A stretch of 64,000 nucleotides of DNA from Cercis canadensis. Its lineage: Eukaryota > Streptophyta > Magnoliopsida > Fabales > Fabaceae. The stretch spans positions 82,001-146,000 of the forward strand of contig QAOA01004497.1 of the NCBI GenBank assembly GCA_003255065.1, read 5' to 3'. The translations under genes and the position numbers were made by a program. The notes below the pieces were generated by a model, which was not told where the DNA came from, ran no database searches, and saw only the letters and a list, made by a program, of their open reading frames with translations. Positions 1-12,481 of this stretch are shown here, one piece after another (position 1 is the stretch's first letter; each line of letters opens with the position of its first letter).

Positions 1-3000
1 GTTCAGAATGGATGCCACGGTCATAGCTCAGAAGTCGTTCTTTTGTTATTCCATTGTCATTCAATGTTTTCCAGTAAACACCAATATCAAAGTCACTATT
101 TATATGATCAATCAGTGCCTGGAGAGATTACCAAAACATCAAAGAAGAGAATAATGAGGCAAACCATAAAGAAGTCCAATGAGATTCACAACTGCAATAC
201 CTGACAGATTACAACATCATCAGGACTGGTATTGTTATGCAACTTCTGATGCCATTCCTCCATTATTCCGCCCTTGCAATCATTATTTCTCTGCAAATCA
301 TTCAGCAATTTTCCATGTGATTTAAGATCCTGTATGTGGATGGGAAAGGGAAAAAGTAGACAACAAGAAAAGCATATAACAAATCATATCCACCTGGATA
401 ACAAGGATCTCATCCCGAATCCGCTGTCCCACATCACCTTCACCTCCACGACCAACAGTAGACAAGATCATCCGCAGAAGTTCCCTATACTGTGGATAAG
501 TTATATAAACATGCTGGAGCAAATCTGTAAGGCTATCCTGTGCTTTGCTTATCTCACTGTTGCAATAGGTACATATAATCAATACTCATGATCAGAGGAT
601 GGCCAAGCATGGACACAGAGACAAGATTAGAGAACATCTGCAGATGACTTAGCTTGTCCATAGAGAACATAACAAACTAAGCCGAACCTAAAGCAGAAAG
701 TGAGATCTGTGTGCAATTCAAAATGGCGGGTATTTATTAACAGAAAGAGAAAAAATCTCAATTGTCCAGAATAGGAGGCCTACCGTGGCTTCACATTGTA
801 ATTTTTGTTCCAGATGAGCTGCCTTGTAGCCATGAATCTCATCCACACCAAAATACCTGCAAGACCCAATTGGCCAGCATCTTTCGCTTGACATATTAAA
901 TCTGCTGCAATGTTGAATCTGAGAAAAAGAATATGAATCATCAATCCAGATCCAACTGACTAAAGTTGATAATAACGACCATTTTGGCAAGCACATCAAA
1001 TCAACAATATATTGATCAAGAGAACAGACTAAAAACTTGCTCATTGAAGTGGCATCTGCTATGGCAAAATTCAGACGACTATATTGGGAACAAGACAGGA
1101 AACTGTCAGGGACAAGAACATAACAATTTATAGAGCACAGATTTAAAACAAGCACAGTATATATTTCTTTGAGGGAATATATGGAGAGAAAAAATTAACA
1201 GGATGATTTGCCCTATTATAATTAAGTAAAAAAGAACCAAAGTGCACACAACACTGAACAAACTTGGAATAATGGGTTAGACCTTGACAGCTACTCCATA
1301 TACCAAATTTGTAAAGTGGCTTTCCTGTAATTAAACAGAAACATAAATCAAACCAATGGTCCAATTAAAGATTATCTCTTTTTCACTTCTAATAATAAAG
1401 CTCTGTTACAATTAGAGATTTGTTACTGACTTCCACCATTGTAGTTCCATGGATATGATTCTATAACAGGGATCTTAGCTCTTCATGGACTCCAAAGCAA
1501 ATAAATATGCTAATTACAATGCTTGAATGATAAAAATCTCCAATAAGCCAAAAGCAACTTCAAACCAAGGGGGAAAAACATCAAAGGCAACTGAATCAAA
1601 TCTTGCAATATATACATGCAAATAATACAAAGACACAATATCAGGCATGCTGGCTGGGCTCAGAAGTTTAATATACATCCATATCTACAAGACTACAACT
1701 ATCAATTGGAGACCCTAGGTGTTCTTTAAGCCACATGCTTTGCTACAAAGATACTAGGCAAATAAGGTTTACTGAAGATCCTGTCGGAAAATCTTATATC
1801 TAGCAGACAATAGTGCAACAGCATTTGATTTCATGAAAGATAACATTAATGTAATTAAGCAGTCATAGTCTTTAAGAGATTACTGACCGATGCATAAAGG
1901 ACTTTTGTGCCTCACTTTCCATTTCTGCTATTTTATTTAGCAAAGACTTGGCTGTACCTTTTCCATCAGCAGTGTCCTTTTAAAGGACAACATCTTGTCA
2001 TTCAATTTGGCAAGGTAATACAAATTAAGTTTATTAAAAGGAATTGTCATCATAATGTCAGAAAGTGAAACCTTTTTTATCTGCTTCTTCCCCCCATCAA
2101 ACTCAATATAAAAGTTTGACCCATTGTTTTTTATCCATTTTCCATCAGATACAAGGACAAAAGGCATTCCTTTAAATGTATCATCTTCAACTTCTATATC
2201 TAAGGATTGGACCTGAAAATTTAATTGAGGCTATCAGGACTTCTGTCTACAGACTCAAAAACATTAGAGAATTAAGAATACAACAATAGATTGTAAGACA
2301 CCTCATGAGAAGGATCAGGCGAAGAACTACTTTTAAGTTGTGTTTCAGCGGCCTCATTCAGTGAAACTGAGCCGTGGGGCAACGCACTTGGAGGTGGTAC
2401 CTGAAATTGCCATCATATTTCATGTAACTAACATTTTCTATAAAAGAAACAGTACCACAAATTTCAACGGCCAGCATCTTCCTGTCAATTAACATTGACA
2501 AATTACTACACTCACCAACCACTCTCCAGGCCCTGATCTAGATAAGGCCCAGTGAAGAGTAACAGGTGTTTTGAAATCTGTAGCAAAGTGAACCTTTGTC
2601 TTGCCAGCATCCTTGGTAACAAAGACCTAAAAATTTTGAAAGTATGAAGATTAGAATAATCAACAAACAGAACCTGCCAGCAGGAAAAAGACATGAGAAG
2701 ATAGGAAAATATCGATGAGACATTCTTGTCTCACCAGAAGTTCATTATCAGCAAGCTTGTAGATTTTCTTATTCACAAGAAGGCCCCTATTCTGCTCTTC
2801 CCTTGCCTTGGCGTAACGTTCAATTGCTGTCAAGGCTTTTGGTATTGCTAAATCTTGCTCAGCTATGTCTTTGGAACCATGTTTTTTGATAAGCTGCATC
2901 AAATCTCTCTTTTTCCTGTGGATTCTTTCAACACTAAAATATTTTTTGGTTTTCAGTTGCTTGGCAACCTTAGTTTGTATTTCTCCTTTGGTAATCTTCT

Positions 3001-6000
3001 TCCGTATCTCATCTAGAGAAGTACCTTTCTCAAGCTCAGCTAGCAAATCTTTTCTTGCTTCCTCAAATTCCCTCTGTTTAAGGAACAGGGAAATCAACTA
3101 AGCAATGCAACTGAAAACTCTCATTAAATATACAAAGAAGTGAAATGAGCAGTATAATTTTTTTCATTTGACTCAGTAATACTCAACAGAAAAAGAAGGA
3201 TCAGAAGGAATATTAGAAAGTTACAAGTTGTTGATCTGGTGGGTAGTTAGGCTTCCCAGATTTTTCCCAGCGTATATATGCTTGTATTTGTACAAGTTCA
3301 TCAGGGATTGTCTTTGTCTTTGTCTTTGTCTTTGTCTTTGTCTTTGTTTCGGAAGCAGAAGGCTCCCTCACTTCAGTGGCATTATTTTTGTCTGTTAACC
3401 TTGCCCGGAGGTCTTGAACAGAAGTACCCCGTGCTACTTCCTCCAATAGTTCTACTCGGGCTGCTTCATACTCCACCTACCAAAATAAGAAACAAAATTG
3501 ATATGAAGTATATATATATGTAGACAAATGAAAAATCTGAACTTCAGTGAAATATATCGAGTCAACAGCTCCATTTAATTTCACAAATGACAGCATTTTG
3601 ATGAGTCTCTTTTTCCCAGATCATGTTAGAGTTTCAACGTATGAACCATACAGGCTTTCATAATAAATCTATGGTGATCAAATTTCTACTAAAAGAAAAA
3701 AAAAATTGAAAATCTATAAGTTTCTGGTCATAAGTAGTCAAGCACAATAACTTCTTTTTTTTAAGTTTTCAAATCAATTTCATGTAAAGGACTATTTAGA
3801 ATCTAAGCGAAGACAATAAAAGAGAGAGGAAAACAGTAATATTATGCATATAATGAATAATAATAAATTTCTACTTCATGTTAGAGATGAAAAAGAATCT
3901 GCTCTTGGTAGTTTCTTTTTCTCCATCCACAAGTGGAAGTTCTGCTATTTTATCCAACTACTATTTCAAAGAACCTAAAAGATAGGAACCAGGCAATCTG
4001 TTTTGACACAAGAACCACACATAGGAAAGCAGTAGAGCTGAAGAATAGATGAGCTCACATAAGCAAGCTTTAGTAGATCATACAAGATTAAGCCCATTTT
4101 CAAGGGAAGATTTTCTTGCCATGCATAAGCATGGAATCGTACACAATTAATTTAAACTATAAAATCTGATATACTCACCAAAAACAAAAACAGCAATGCA
4201 ATGTATGCAATGAAGTGAGATAAAAATAAATGCAAATACATATAAATGATAGAAAGAAATAGGAAAGAGTTGGTGAAAGAAATGTAGTAGGGAGCAAAGG
4301 GGAAAGATTGCAGTTAAATGGAAGACATGAAGATCTCTTAATTACTGACCTTCTCTTGCTCTGGGGTGTACATCTGCTTACCCTTTCTTTCCCACCTAAG
4401 ATATGCTTGAATCTGTACAAGGTCTTCAGGAACTGAAACTTCTTGAACTAACTTATCTTGCACGGGTAACTTGATGTGAAAGTTCTCACCGTTGTTTTTA
4501 AACCTGTAATTAGAAAATATCATATATATATTGCTTCAGTTTTACTACATACACGTTAATTTACTGAAGAAGATAACATGAATGAAAACCCACCACTTAT
4601 TCTGAGCTTCATCAACTATAAGGAACTCTATAGCTTGTACAGCAGGATCATCAATTTCAATTTTGAGGAAGGATCCTGAGCCAGACTAATAAAAGAAAAG
4701 TGAAGCAAAACAATAGATAGACAACAATCAATTCCATAGTGAATTTACCAATAAAACAATATCCCTAAAAATCTTTGCAGTCATTATTGGAAACTTACTT
4801 TCACAAAAGGACTTCTGAGAGCTCTATTCTTATACACTATTGTTCCATCTGGGCAACAAGAAGGAAGTACCCACTTCCTGGAAACAGATAAGATAAAAGA
4901 TGAGAACGTATTTCAATTTAAATGAGAGGTTACAGGAAATTAGTAATTAATTCATTTTACTAAGACTTTTGAGAAAATTAGAAATCACTTGCAACTAGAG
5001 CTGAACATACCCTGGCCTATCACGTATAACTCCCCAATGCAAAAACAGAGAAGCACTACTATTTGTGACCTGAATATCTACTTGTCTAATGGCCCCTGGT
5101 GCTGAAGAACTAACACTGACCTGCTCCATTGCATACAAGCTTCCATTAGTTCATATTTTATGACTGTATCATATCATTGCCTAAAGGAATCCAATATTTT
5201 AAGCCAGCTGTATACCTGCAATTCAATGTTCCCTTCAAGGTTGAATCTGCCTGAAAGCTGCTCCAGGGCCAAACTCAGTCAACATAATATTCAAGTATAA
5301 GCTAACAATTTTAAAAAGGCATGTAAAGGCAATGTTGATTAACTATTGATGTATTAATAAAGAAAACAAGATAGCGAGGAAACTATTGTCCATAACTTTT
5401 GTTATAAAGCTATTGATCAAACCATGGCCATGAATTAGTATGTGTATTAAGTAAATAATAGCTAATTGGTAATTGCTCAGAAATAAGTATTTGAAGCCTC
5501 AAGCATAAGTACCTATCATTTTTAAGATTTGACCTTACTCTCCAATAAGGGACAAATGTTCCTTAGTAGAGGGAGTCACGGGCCAAAGAAAATGCATGGA
5601 ACTGTTACCTGTCATCCCTGGGAACCCCAAGAGTATCCTCCCCTTTCACATATTACAGTAGGAGTACGCTTTTTTTCCGTCTAAAGACAGGTAAGTTTAC
5701 ATTCAAAAATTCAAATCATAACCATGATCATAATTTTTCAATGTTTGGAGCTTACCTCAGAAGTTGTATCCGTGGTTAATACAGCATGTGGAATGGCCGC
5801 AACTTTCCTATGTCCTCCCATGGCTAACTTTCGTTTCCTCAAAGACAAATTGTTTCCACAAAAATTTTTCGAAAGCAGACAATTCTGTGCTTGTGCTGGA
5901 CCTTGATTCACGCAGACAGCTTGGAATAAAGTGTTTGCAGGAATGCCAGAAGAATTAACCTTACTTGGATATTCTGTAACCGTTGGACGAAGCAAAGTCT

Positions 6001-6034
6001 GGTGGAAGAGACTATGGCTGACCGTATTACTCAT
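1..6034 (-). CDS. GWD1: Alpha-glucan water dikinase 1, chloroplastic (5' part; runs off left edge)
   Basis: Phosphorylates the C6 position of amylopectin glucose in plastids, opening starch granules for breakdown. Sixteen exons on the minus strand: 6034-5756, 5257-5216, 5120-5011, 4877-4799, 4685-4594, 4503-4350, 3476-3225, 3073-2735, 2626-2516, 2400-2302, 2212-2072, 1976-1888, 918-784, 556-394, 290-201 and 118-1. All joins keep phase and give about 764 residues of a protein that is usually about 1,400-1,470. The first ~75 residues are Ser/Asn-rich and lack acidic residues at the very start, as in a transit peptide. Two CBM45-type starch-binding modules lie near residues 108-215 and 450-566; each has a LHW motif and a KW(I/F)KNNG motif. 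The later exons hold STVGRGGEGDVGQRIRDEI and WHQKLHNNTSPDD, both typical of GWD1. The catalytic His and nucleotide-binding domains lie outside the window. The start matches the MSN start known for this family. A Lys-Thr repeat (3309-3347) sits between the two CBM modules. Confidence 0.96.
3309..3347 (-). repeat. Coding hexanucleotide microsatellite (Lys-Thr)n in GWD1
   Basis: About six copies of gtcttt on the plus strand encode alternating Lys-Thr in the GWD1 exon at 3225-3476. The repeat lies in the linker between the two starch-binding modules. Its unit is six bases, so copy-number change would keep the frame. Confidence 0.85.
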
Positions 6035-6720
6035 TGTGGAATATACTCCGTATTACTCAATCGTAAAATCAATCCAAACTTCTAAAAAAATGAAATATAT
6101 TTCAGTCTCTTCTATCATATTCCTGGCACTCAAACGGGTTACGATATGAAAGTAATGTACAATTGAAAGATAAATGTATAAACACGCATTTATCTTCAAA
6201 ATCCATCTATAGATTCAAAAGAAAACCCTAGAACTTCGCAAATGTGCAGAATCAGCAAATCTCAACCAAATTGCAAAGAAAATCAGCTAAACTTCATCAA
6301 ATAATTTGAACAGAAAAATAAAGTCCAATTGTTGGAACTACCTCTAGTTCGAGCTCGAGAACACAAAGCGATCAAAATCTTGAGGAAAATGAGAATGATC
6401 AAGAAAGAAAAAAACTACGTAGTATAGCAAGTGAGAAAATGCAAGAGCTCCGTGCAAGGAACTGAGTTGGTTCTCTTTGTGCTCGACGCTGTAACCGGAA
6501 ATGAAGACGTTGGAAATGTGGCATTTATCAACGTCGTCTCATACGTGGAGCCACACCATTTGGGCGCGGTTCGAAGAAGCTTGGAAATAGAAGCTTGTCA
6601 CGTGCGATATGGAATGGCACGAGGTTGACGTGAAGACAAACCCGTGGGGTCCGTGAGCCAATACTTTCTGATATTTAAGACAGTCTCTATTATTTGCCCT
6701 TCTTTTGGACCTAAAATTTC
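6035..6720 (-). promoter_or_regulatory. GWD1 5' leader and proximal promoter
   Basis: This is the DNA upstream of the GWD1 start codon. It has no convincing ORF. A perfect G-box (CACGTG) lies at 6599-6604, in a locally GC-richer stretch (about 6440-6660) that stands out from its AT-rich surroundings. G-boxes bind bZIP/bHLH factors and are common in light- and clock-controlled starch genes. The link to GWD1 control is inferred, and the transcription start is not known. Confidence 0.45.
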
Positions 6721-8173
6721 AGCTATAGCCCTTGCTCTTATGATATTTTTAATCCTTTTATGTCGTTTATATTTCTGTGGTACGTAGAAATTTAAACATA
6801 TTTACTTATTTAGAACAATGAACATCAATATATATGAAAAAAAAAAAAAGAACAAATACTTTTGAGAAAAAGTCTAAAAAATTCTCTTGAACTATATACT
6901 GTGTGTAATTTACCCCCAAAACTTTAAAAATATAGGGAAGACCTCATTCAACTATTAAAATGTGCAGTTTACCCCCAAGATNGATTCAAACAAACTTCCA
7001 ATAATGGACAGAAATAAGCACGTGTCGTACACATGATGTGTTTAAATGAAAATAAATTTATAAAATTGGGGTCAAAAATTTTTAGGGCTAAATAATAATA
7101 TTTAAAATTTATTATCTCCTCTCTCTCTCTCTCTCTCTCTAAACTTGCAGAAACAATGGTTCCAATTTTTTTTTCTCTTGCCCAAAACGATGTAGCTCAT
7201 TTTCATATTGAAAATTCAATTCTCCAAAGGCTTCAATGGTTCTGCTACAAATCTGAGCAAAACGAAAATGATATTCTTTAGTTTCTGCCTATAGATGAAA
7301 CTACAAAGAGAACATTAAGCAACTCCATCTGCCAAGAATAATTTCTTTGGTTCTAGATTTTCGAATTGCCTTCAAGAGGGCAAGCTATAGCCCTTGCTCT
7401 TATGATATTTTTAATCCTTTTATGTCGTTTATATTTCTGTGGTATGTAGAAATTTAAACATATTTACTTATTTAGAACAATGAACATCAATATATATGAA
7501 AAAAAAAAAAAGAACAAATACTTTTGAGAAAAAGTCTAAAAAATTCTCTTGAACTATATACTGTGTGTAATTTACCCCCAAAACTTTAAAAATATAGGGA
7601 AGACCTCATTCAACTATTAAAATGTGCAGTTTACCCCCAAGATTCAAACAGACTTCCAATAATGGACAGAAATAAGCACATGTCGTGTACATGATGTGTT
7701 TAAATGAAAATAAATTTATAAAATTGGGGTCAAAAATTTTTAGGGCTAAATAATAATATTTAAAATTTATTATCTCCTCTCTCTCTCTCTGTAAACTTGC
7801 AGAAACAATGGTTCCATTTTTTTTTCTCTTGCCCAAAACGATGTAGCTCATTTTCATATTGAAAATTCAAATCTCCAAAGGCTCCAATGGTTCTGCTACA
7901 AATCTGAGCAGAACGAAAATGATATTCTTTGGTTTCTGCCTATAGATGAAACTGCAAAGAGAACATTAGGCAACTCCATCTGCCAAGAATAATTTCTTTG
8001 GTTCTAGATTTTCAAATTGCCTTCAAGAGGGCAAGCTATAGCCCTTGCTCTTATGATATTTTTAATCCTTTTATGTCGTTTATATTTCTGTGGTATGTAG
8101 AAATTTAAACATATTTACTTATTTAGAACAATGAACATCAATATATATGGAAAAAAAAAAGAACAAATACTTT
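6721..8173. repeat. Tandem repeat, two full copies and one partial copy of a ~650 bp unit
   Basis: Copy 1 runs 6721-7382, copy 2 runs 7383-8033, and a partial copy 3 runs 8034 to about 8173, where it diverges. Each begins agctatagcccttgctctta. Copies differ by scattered substitutions and by the length of a CT run (7118-7140 in copy 1). The single N at 6982 lies inside copy 1, so the true copy number is uncertain. No coding capacity is seen. Confidence 0.85.
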
Positions 8174-8490
8174 TTAGAAGAATGATTTGGAAAACCATTT
8201 TTTTGGGTGGAATTTTGAAAAAATATTTGATATATATAAAATATCATATTTATTTAGCAGAAATAATTTATTTTATCTATATCATAAATGTACTTATTCA
8301 TTGATTTATGTTCTTATTAAATGATAAGAATATTCAAGAATATAATTATCTTCGATACAAAAGGAAATACAGAAGTATTCCATATTTGTTATCATATATT
8401 ATCATATTAAAAAAAATGGACAATCAGGTATTGAACATACATTTAATAAGTTAAGATATATTTGTTTTTTGGTGTACAATAAAAAAAAAN

Positions 8491-8528
<38 letters not shown>

Positions 8529-10690
8529 CTATGTCCTAGAACCCATCTTTTTGCATGCGGACACGATTTTTTTTCTTTTTTGACATGTTCAATGTGGATT
8601 CTTTTCTTCTCTCTTGCTATCGAATGCCATTTATGTAATTTCACTCATTGGACCAGCTGCCTTTGTAAATTCTTATTGCGCTTTTCTAGATACGAGTCGT
8701 TGATGGATCCAAGGTGCACTAGATAGATATTTGATGGTATATTATTCATTTGTTTGATTTATTTCATTTATTCTGTACATGATTAATGCATCTACGGCTT
8801 TGGAGAAAGATCGGACTTAAAAATCTTATCTTACACTATGTTGCTTTTTTTTTTTTTCTACTATTTTTGCTAGGATATAATATTATGTCGGCAATTTTGC
8901 TTTCTTATCTATGATCTTTTTCAATTTCAGCTTGAACTTTTTTCTTTTGAAAAATAGTATATATTTTAAAAAAATTATTCAAATTATTGGTTTTAAAATT
9001 TTGAAAAAAAATTAATTGGTTTCAAACAAAATAGTTTTCAAATTTTTTTATACCATGTAAAATATTTAAAATATTTTTTGAAACTATATTAACATATATT
9101 ATTATCTTTTGATATTATATAATTATTGTGTTTATATATATATTTATCTTTTAATTTTATATAATTATTTTATTTTTCATATGATCATGTTAAAAAATAA
9201 ACAAAATAATTATATAACATATTTTAAACATTTAATACGGTATAAAAAAACAATTAAAAATGTTTATTTAAAATTAAATAATATTTTTCTAAAAAAAAAT
9301 CATTATCTTGCATTATCAATAAAAAAATATATGGATGCAAACAGATTTAGGGGCAAGGAAAACGAAAGGCGGTGTCCAAAACTGCAGAACCTTTCAAGTC
9401 ACGAGCTACGAAACAACTCAAAGCAAAGTAGATGAGAAGGAACAAAATGATTTGTGCTTAGTCACATGAAAATGCAGGCCTAATAGGGGAGACACTTTAC
9501 CCAACTACGCAAGCAAAGCCACCCTTCATTGCTTTTTATTTGTTTAAGCATAGCCGTAGGCTTGTGATGTGCATGCTTTTGCCTCACTCTAAAAATCATA
9601 GGCATCTAGATTTTTCGGTCGACGGGTCGTATGAACCGTTGGATCTCAAACATTGTTAAATTTGTGGGGCCTAAATCCAAAAATAGAAGAAGAACCGGAA
9701 AAGAAAGGAATACGCTTTAACTTAAATATCATGAGGGTTTTAGCCAAAAAAGAAGAAGAAGAATAAGCTTTTTTTGGTTATGATTGTCAATGTCTGTTGC
9801 AATTAACTTTGTCTAATTTGGTCTCTCTGCCTTTAAATCGTAAGGATATTCTCTTACTATGATGTCGGTTTGCCTTGTGCATTGTGATTATATATGTGAT
9901 TAGGATAGAAGTAATGAATTGTAATGAGGTTGTTTCCTTTTGGTTAGCCGGTGCCTATAATTAAGAAGGTTCTTGTCTTCTTAATGAGTTTCTTAAGTAC
10001 ATTTATTAATGAGTATATGTTAGGGTAGAATTACTATCACTAAACAGTAACATTGTGATTTAGTAGTAAAAGTGATCAATTTCTTTATTCAAGGCTTACA
10101 TTTAAGTTGTCCCTATGACATTTGATAATGATAAACGTCATATAGAAACTTATAAGTCACTAGACATCTTAATGATCGTTATTGAATATTCTATCATGAA
10201 GTAACAAAACTCCTTCACTTAATAAGATTAATTATGATAAAACTTATCTTGTTTCCTTAATATTGTCAATCATTGAACATCAACAGCATATTGGCAGGAA
10301 ACTCATTCTCCCATTTGAATCATGTATTACTATCATCTATTAATGCATTATTCTCAAGCTACATTTTTAAAAGAAAGTTTGTGCACTTAAAATTTCAATA
10401 AGGTATGTGAAATCTCAATGGGCCCAATTAAACTAAAATATTATCAAATTACACCCTCTTTAATTTATTTATTTATTTTGCTGAAAAATTCTAAAGCATG
10501 CTTCNTGTGCACTTAATATTTCAATAAGGTATGTGAAATTTCAATGGGCCCAATTAAACTAAAATATTATCAAATTACACCCTCTTTAATTTATTTATTT
10601 ATTTTGCTGAAAAATTCTAAAGCATGCTTCTAATTTGTTTTTTTTTTTCTGAATTTTTTAATATTTTTGCTGAAAAATGCCTTGTTTATT
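8174..10690. other. Intergenic AT-rich DNA with poly-A and an assembly duplication
   Basis: No gene is seen. It holds a poly-A run broken by an N at 8490. A 125 bp segment (10380-10504) is repeated at 10506-10630 on the other side of the N at 10505, with two mismatches; this looks like an unmerged contig overlap. The rest is low-complexity AT-rich sequence. Confidence 0.7.
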
Positions 10691-10910
10691 AACAATAAGG
10701 CCCAAAAAGTTTCTCAAAACTTATAAAGAAAAAAAAAAAGACCTCCATAGCCCATTAGCCTTCTGCAAGCAGTCCAACATCACACCTTAAGGCCCATACA
10801 GGGAATAGAACAGGCCCAAAAAGAATATTAAACAGACCCGGAAAAAAAAAGTACTCAAAAATATTGTTCTTTGCAAAAATCAATAATTAATAGATTCTAG
10901 GGTTTAAGTC
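10691..10910 (+). promoter_or_regulatory. NOP10 promoter: site II elements plus telobox
   Basis: Three GGCCCA-type site II motifs occur around 10698-10703, 10791-10796 and 10813-10818, with a related AGCCCATT near 10749. They are followed by a telobox (TAGGGTTT, reverse of AAACCCTA) at 10898-10905. Site II plus telobox is the known promoter signature of plant ribosomal-protein and ribosome-biogenesis genes, including snoRNP genes. It sits at the expected distance upstream of the NOP10 leader. Confidence 0.75.
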
Positions 10911-11460
10911 TGAAGACAAGGGATTAACAAACACAAAAGCAAGGCGGAAAACAGAGTAAGAAACAGGGAAATAAATTGGAAGAACTTTCATAGAGTCGAT
11001 TTCCAGAGGAAGGAAATTGGTAAGTCACTGCAGTTTCCATTGGTTTCCCGAGCTATGACTTTATTCATGAATATCATCCTCTGTTTTTCTGTTTCTTTTT
11101 CTTACTCCCTCTCCTAATATCATTTTATGTGAATAGTAATTGATTTTCTTCATTAACTTAGTGATATTGAAACTAAAAATTGTAACTTGGGTGGTATATT
11201 GATATCTTTTCCTCTGTGTATGGTGTGCTAAATGATATCCTTGTGTTGAACGTATTTTTGATGTTATGCTTTTAATATGTAGTTTAGGTTGGTCACTGTT
11301 AAGGAAAATAATATGGAGAATAGAAAAGGTATTTTAGTAACTGGTATTTTAGTAATTGTATTCTGATATTCAGTAGCCAGAGTTCTTATATCTGTATTAG
11401 AAATATTTATTATAGATCTTATTGTGTATTCTTTCTTTTTCAGCAGGGTTAAATAAGACA

Positions 11461-12481
11461 ATGTATCTGCAGTGTTACATAAACGAGAATGGTGATAAAG
11501 TTTACACTACTAAGGTAATTATCGATGTTTAGATTAACTTCAGTAGTTCAAACCAAAATAAATTAATTACTGAATTGCTGATTTGCCATTGGATCAAAAT
11601 TGGGATTGGCTACTCTATGTTATTCTTCATTTTAAGTTTCAGCTGAAGTTCTTTATTCATCAACCATGCTGGTATGGTATGCAGTGGAAACTGGAAAATT
11701 ACATATTGGCATGAATGATTTTAAGCATATCAATTAGTAATGCGTGTTTTGTCTAATCCTATATCGTTACCCATGTGACAGATTTTTCATATTTTTAGCA
11801 GTTATTTATTTTGATCTACTCTCTGCATGCAGAAAGAATCACCACTGGGTTTGGCTACTCAGTCTGCTCATCCAGGTAATATAGCTATTTTTTTTTTCGG
11901 CTATAGTGACTCTTTTTTATTTTTCTTTCTTTTCAAGAAACATGCCTTCTGCCCACTCCCTTCTGAGTGAGATTAATTTCTATCTACTTGTACCTTATGA
12001 TAATTTTACTCTTCTTGCATTAAGAAAATGTTATACAACTTAGAATTTGCTCCTAAAGACACCACTTCTTTTCATATCTTGGAATTGCATCGATCATCCA
12101 GATATGCTGGGTATCTAAGCTGTTCTATTCAGGGTTTACTTTCTGGTACAAATTCTATTGAGGGTTCATTGTTAGGTAAGATGCATAAACATTGTAATTA
12201 TGTTGGAACTGGTCTATTGGAAATGAAGATGTGTATGTGTCACTACCAGCATTTGCACTATACTATAAATCCATCCCTCTCGCTATCTCTGGTGTTAGTC
12301 TCTCACAATAGTATCTCTTGCTTTATTTTTAACATGAGCAATTTCTCATCAATAATGCTTGCATTATTTTGTTCCTTATGCAGCACGCTTTTCACCAGAT
12401 GATAAATACTCAAGGCAAAGAGTTCTTTTGAAGAAGCGCTTTGGTCTGCTGCCAACCCAGCTGCCACCTCCAAAGTACTGA
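11461..12481 (+). CDS. NOP10: H/ACA ribonucleoprotein complex subunit NOP10
   Basis: Core subunit of H/ACA snoRNPs, which make pseudouridine in rRNA and snRNA; it acts with dyskerin/CBF5, GAR1 and NHP2 in the nucleolus. Three exons, 11461-11514, 11833-11875 and 12384-12481, join in phase to 64 residues, the usual NOP10 length. The N-terminus starts [16 protein letters not shown]. The conserved [15 protein letters not shown] segment spans the exon 2/3 junction, and the protein ends QLPPPKY. Introns have GT-AG ends. A likely 5' UTR intron runs from a gtaagt donor at 11020 to an acceptor at 11443 or 11446, putting the leader exon near 10920-11019. The gene is too short to show as one ORF. Nothing looks broken. 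Confidence 0.95.

Noticed and set aside
12028-12402. 124-codon plus-strand ORF overlapping NOP10
   Set aside because: It lies in NOP10 intron 2 and reads into exon 3 in the wrong frame; the 64-residue spliced NOP10 explains the region.
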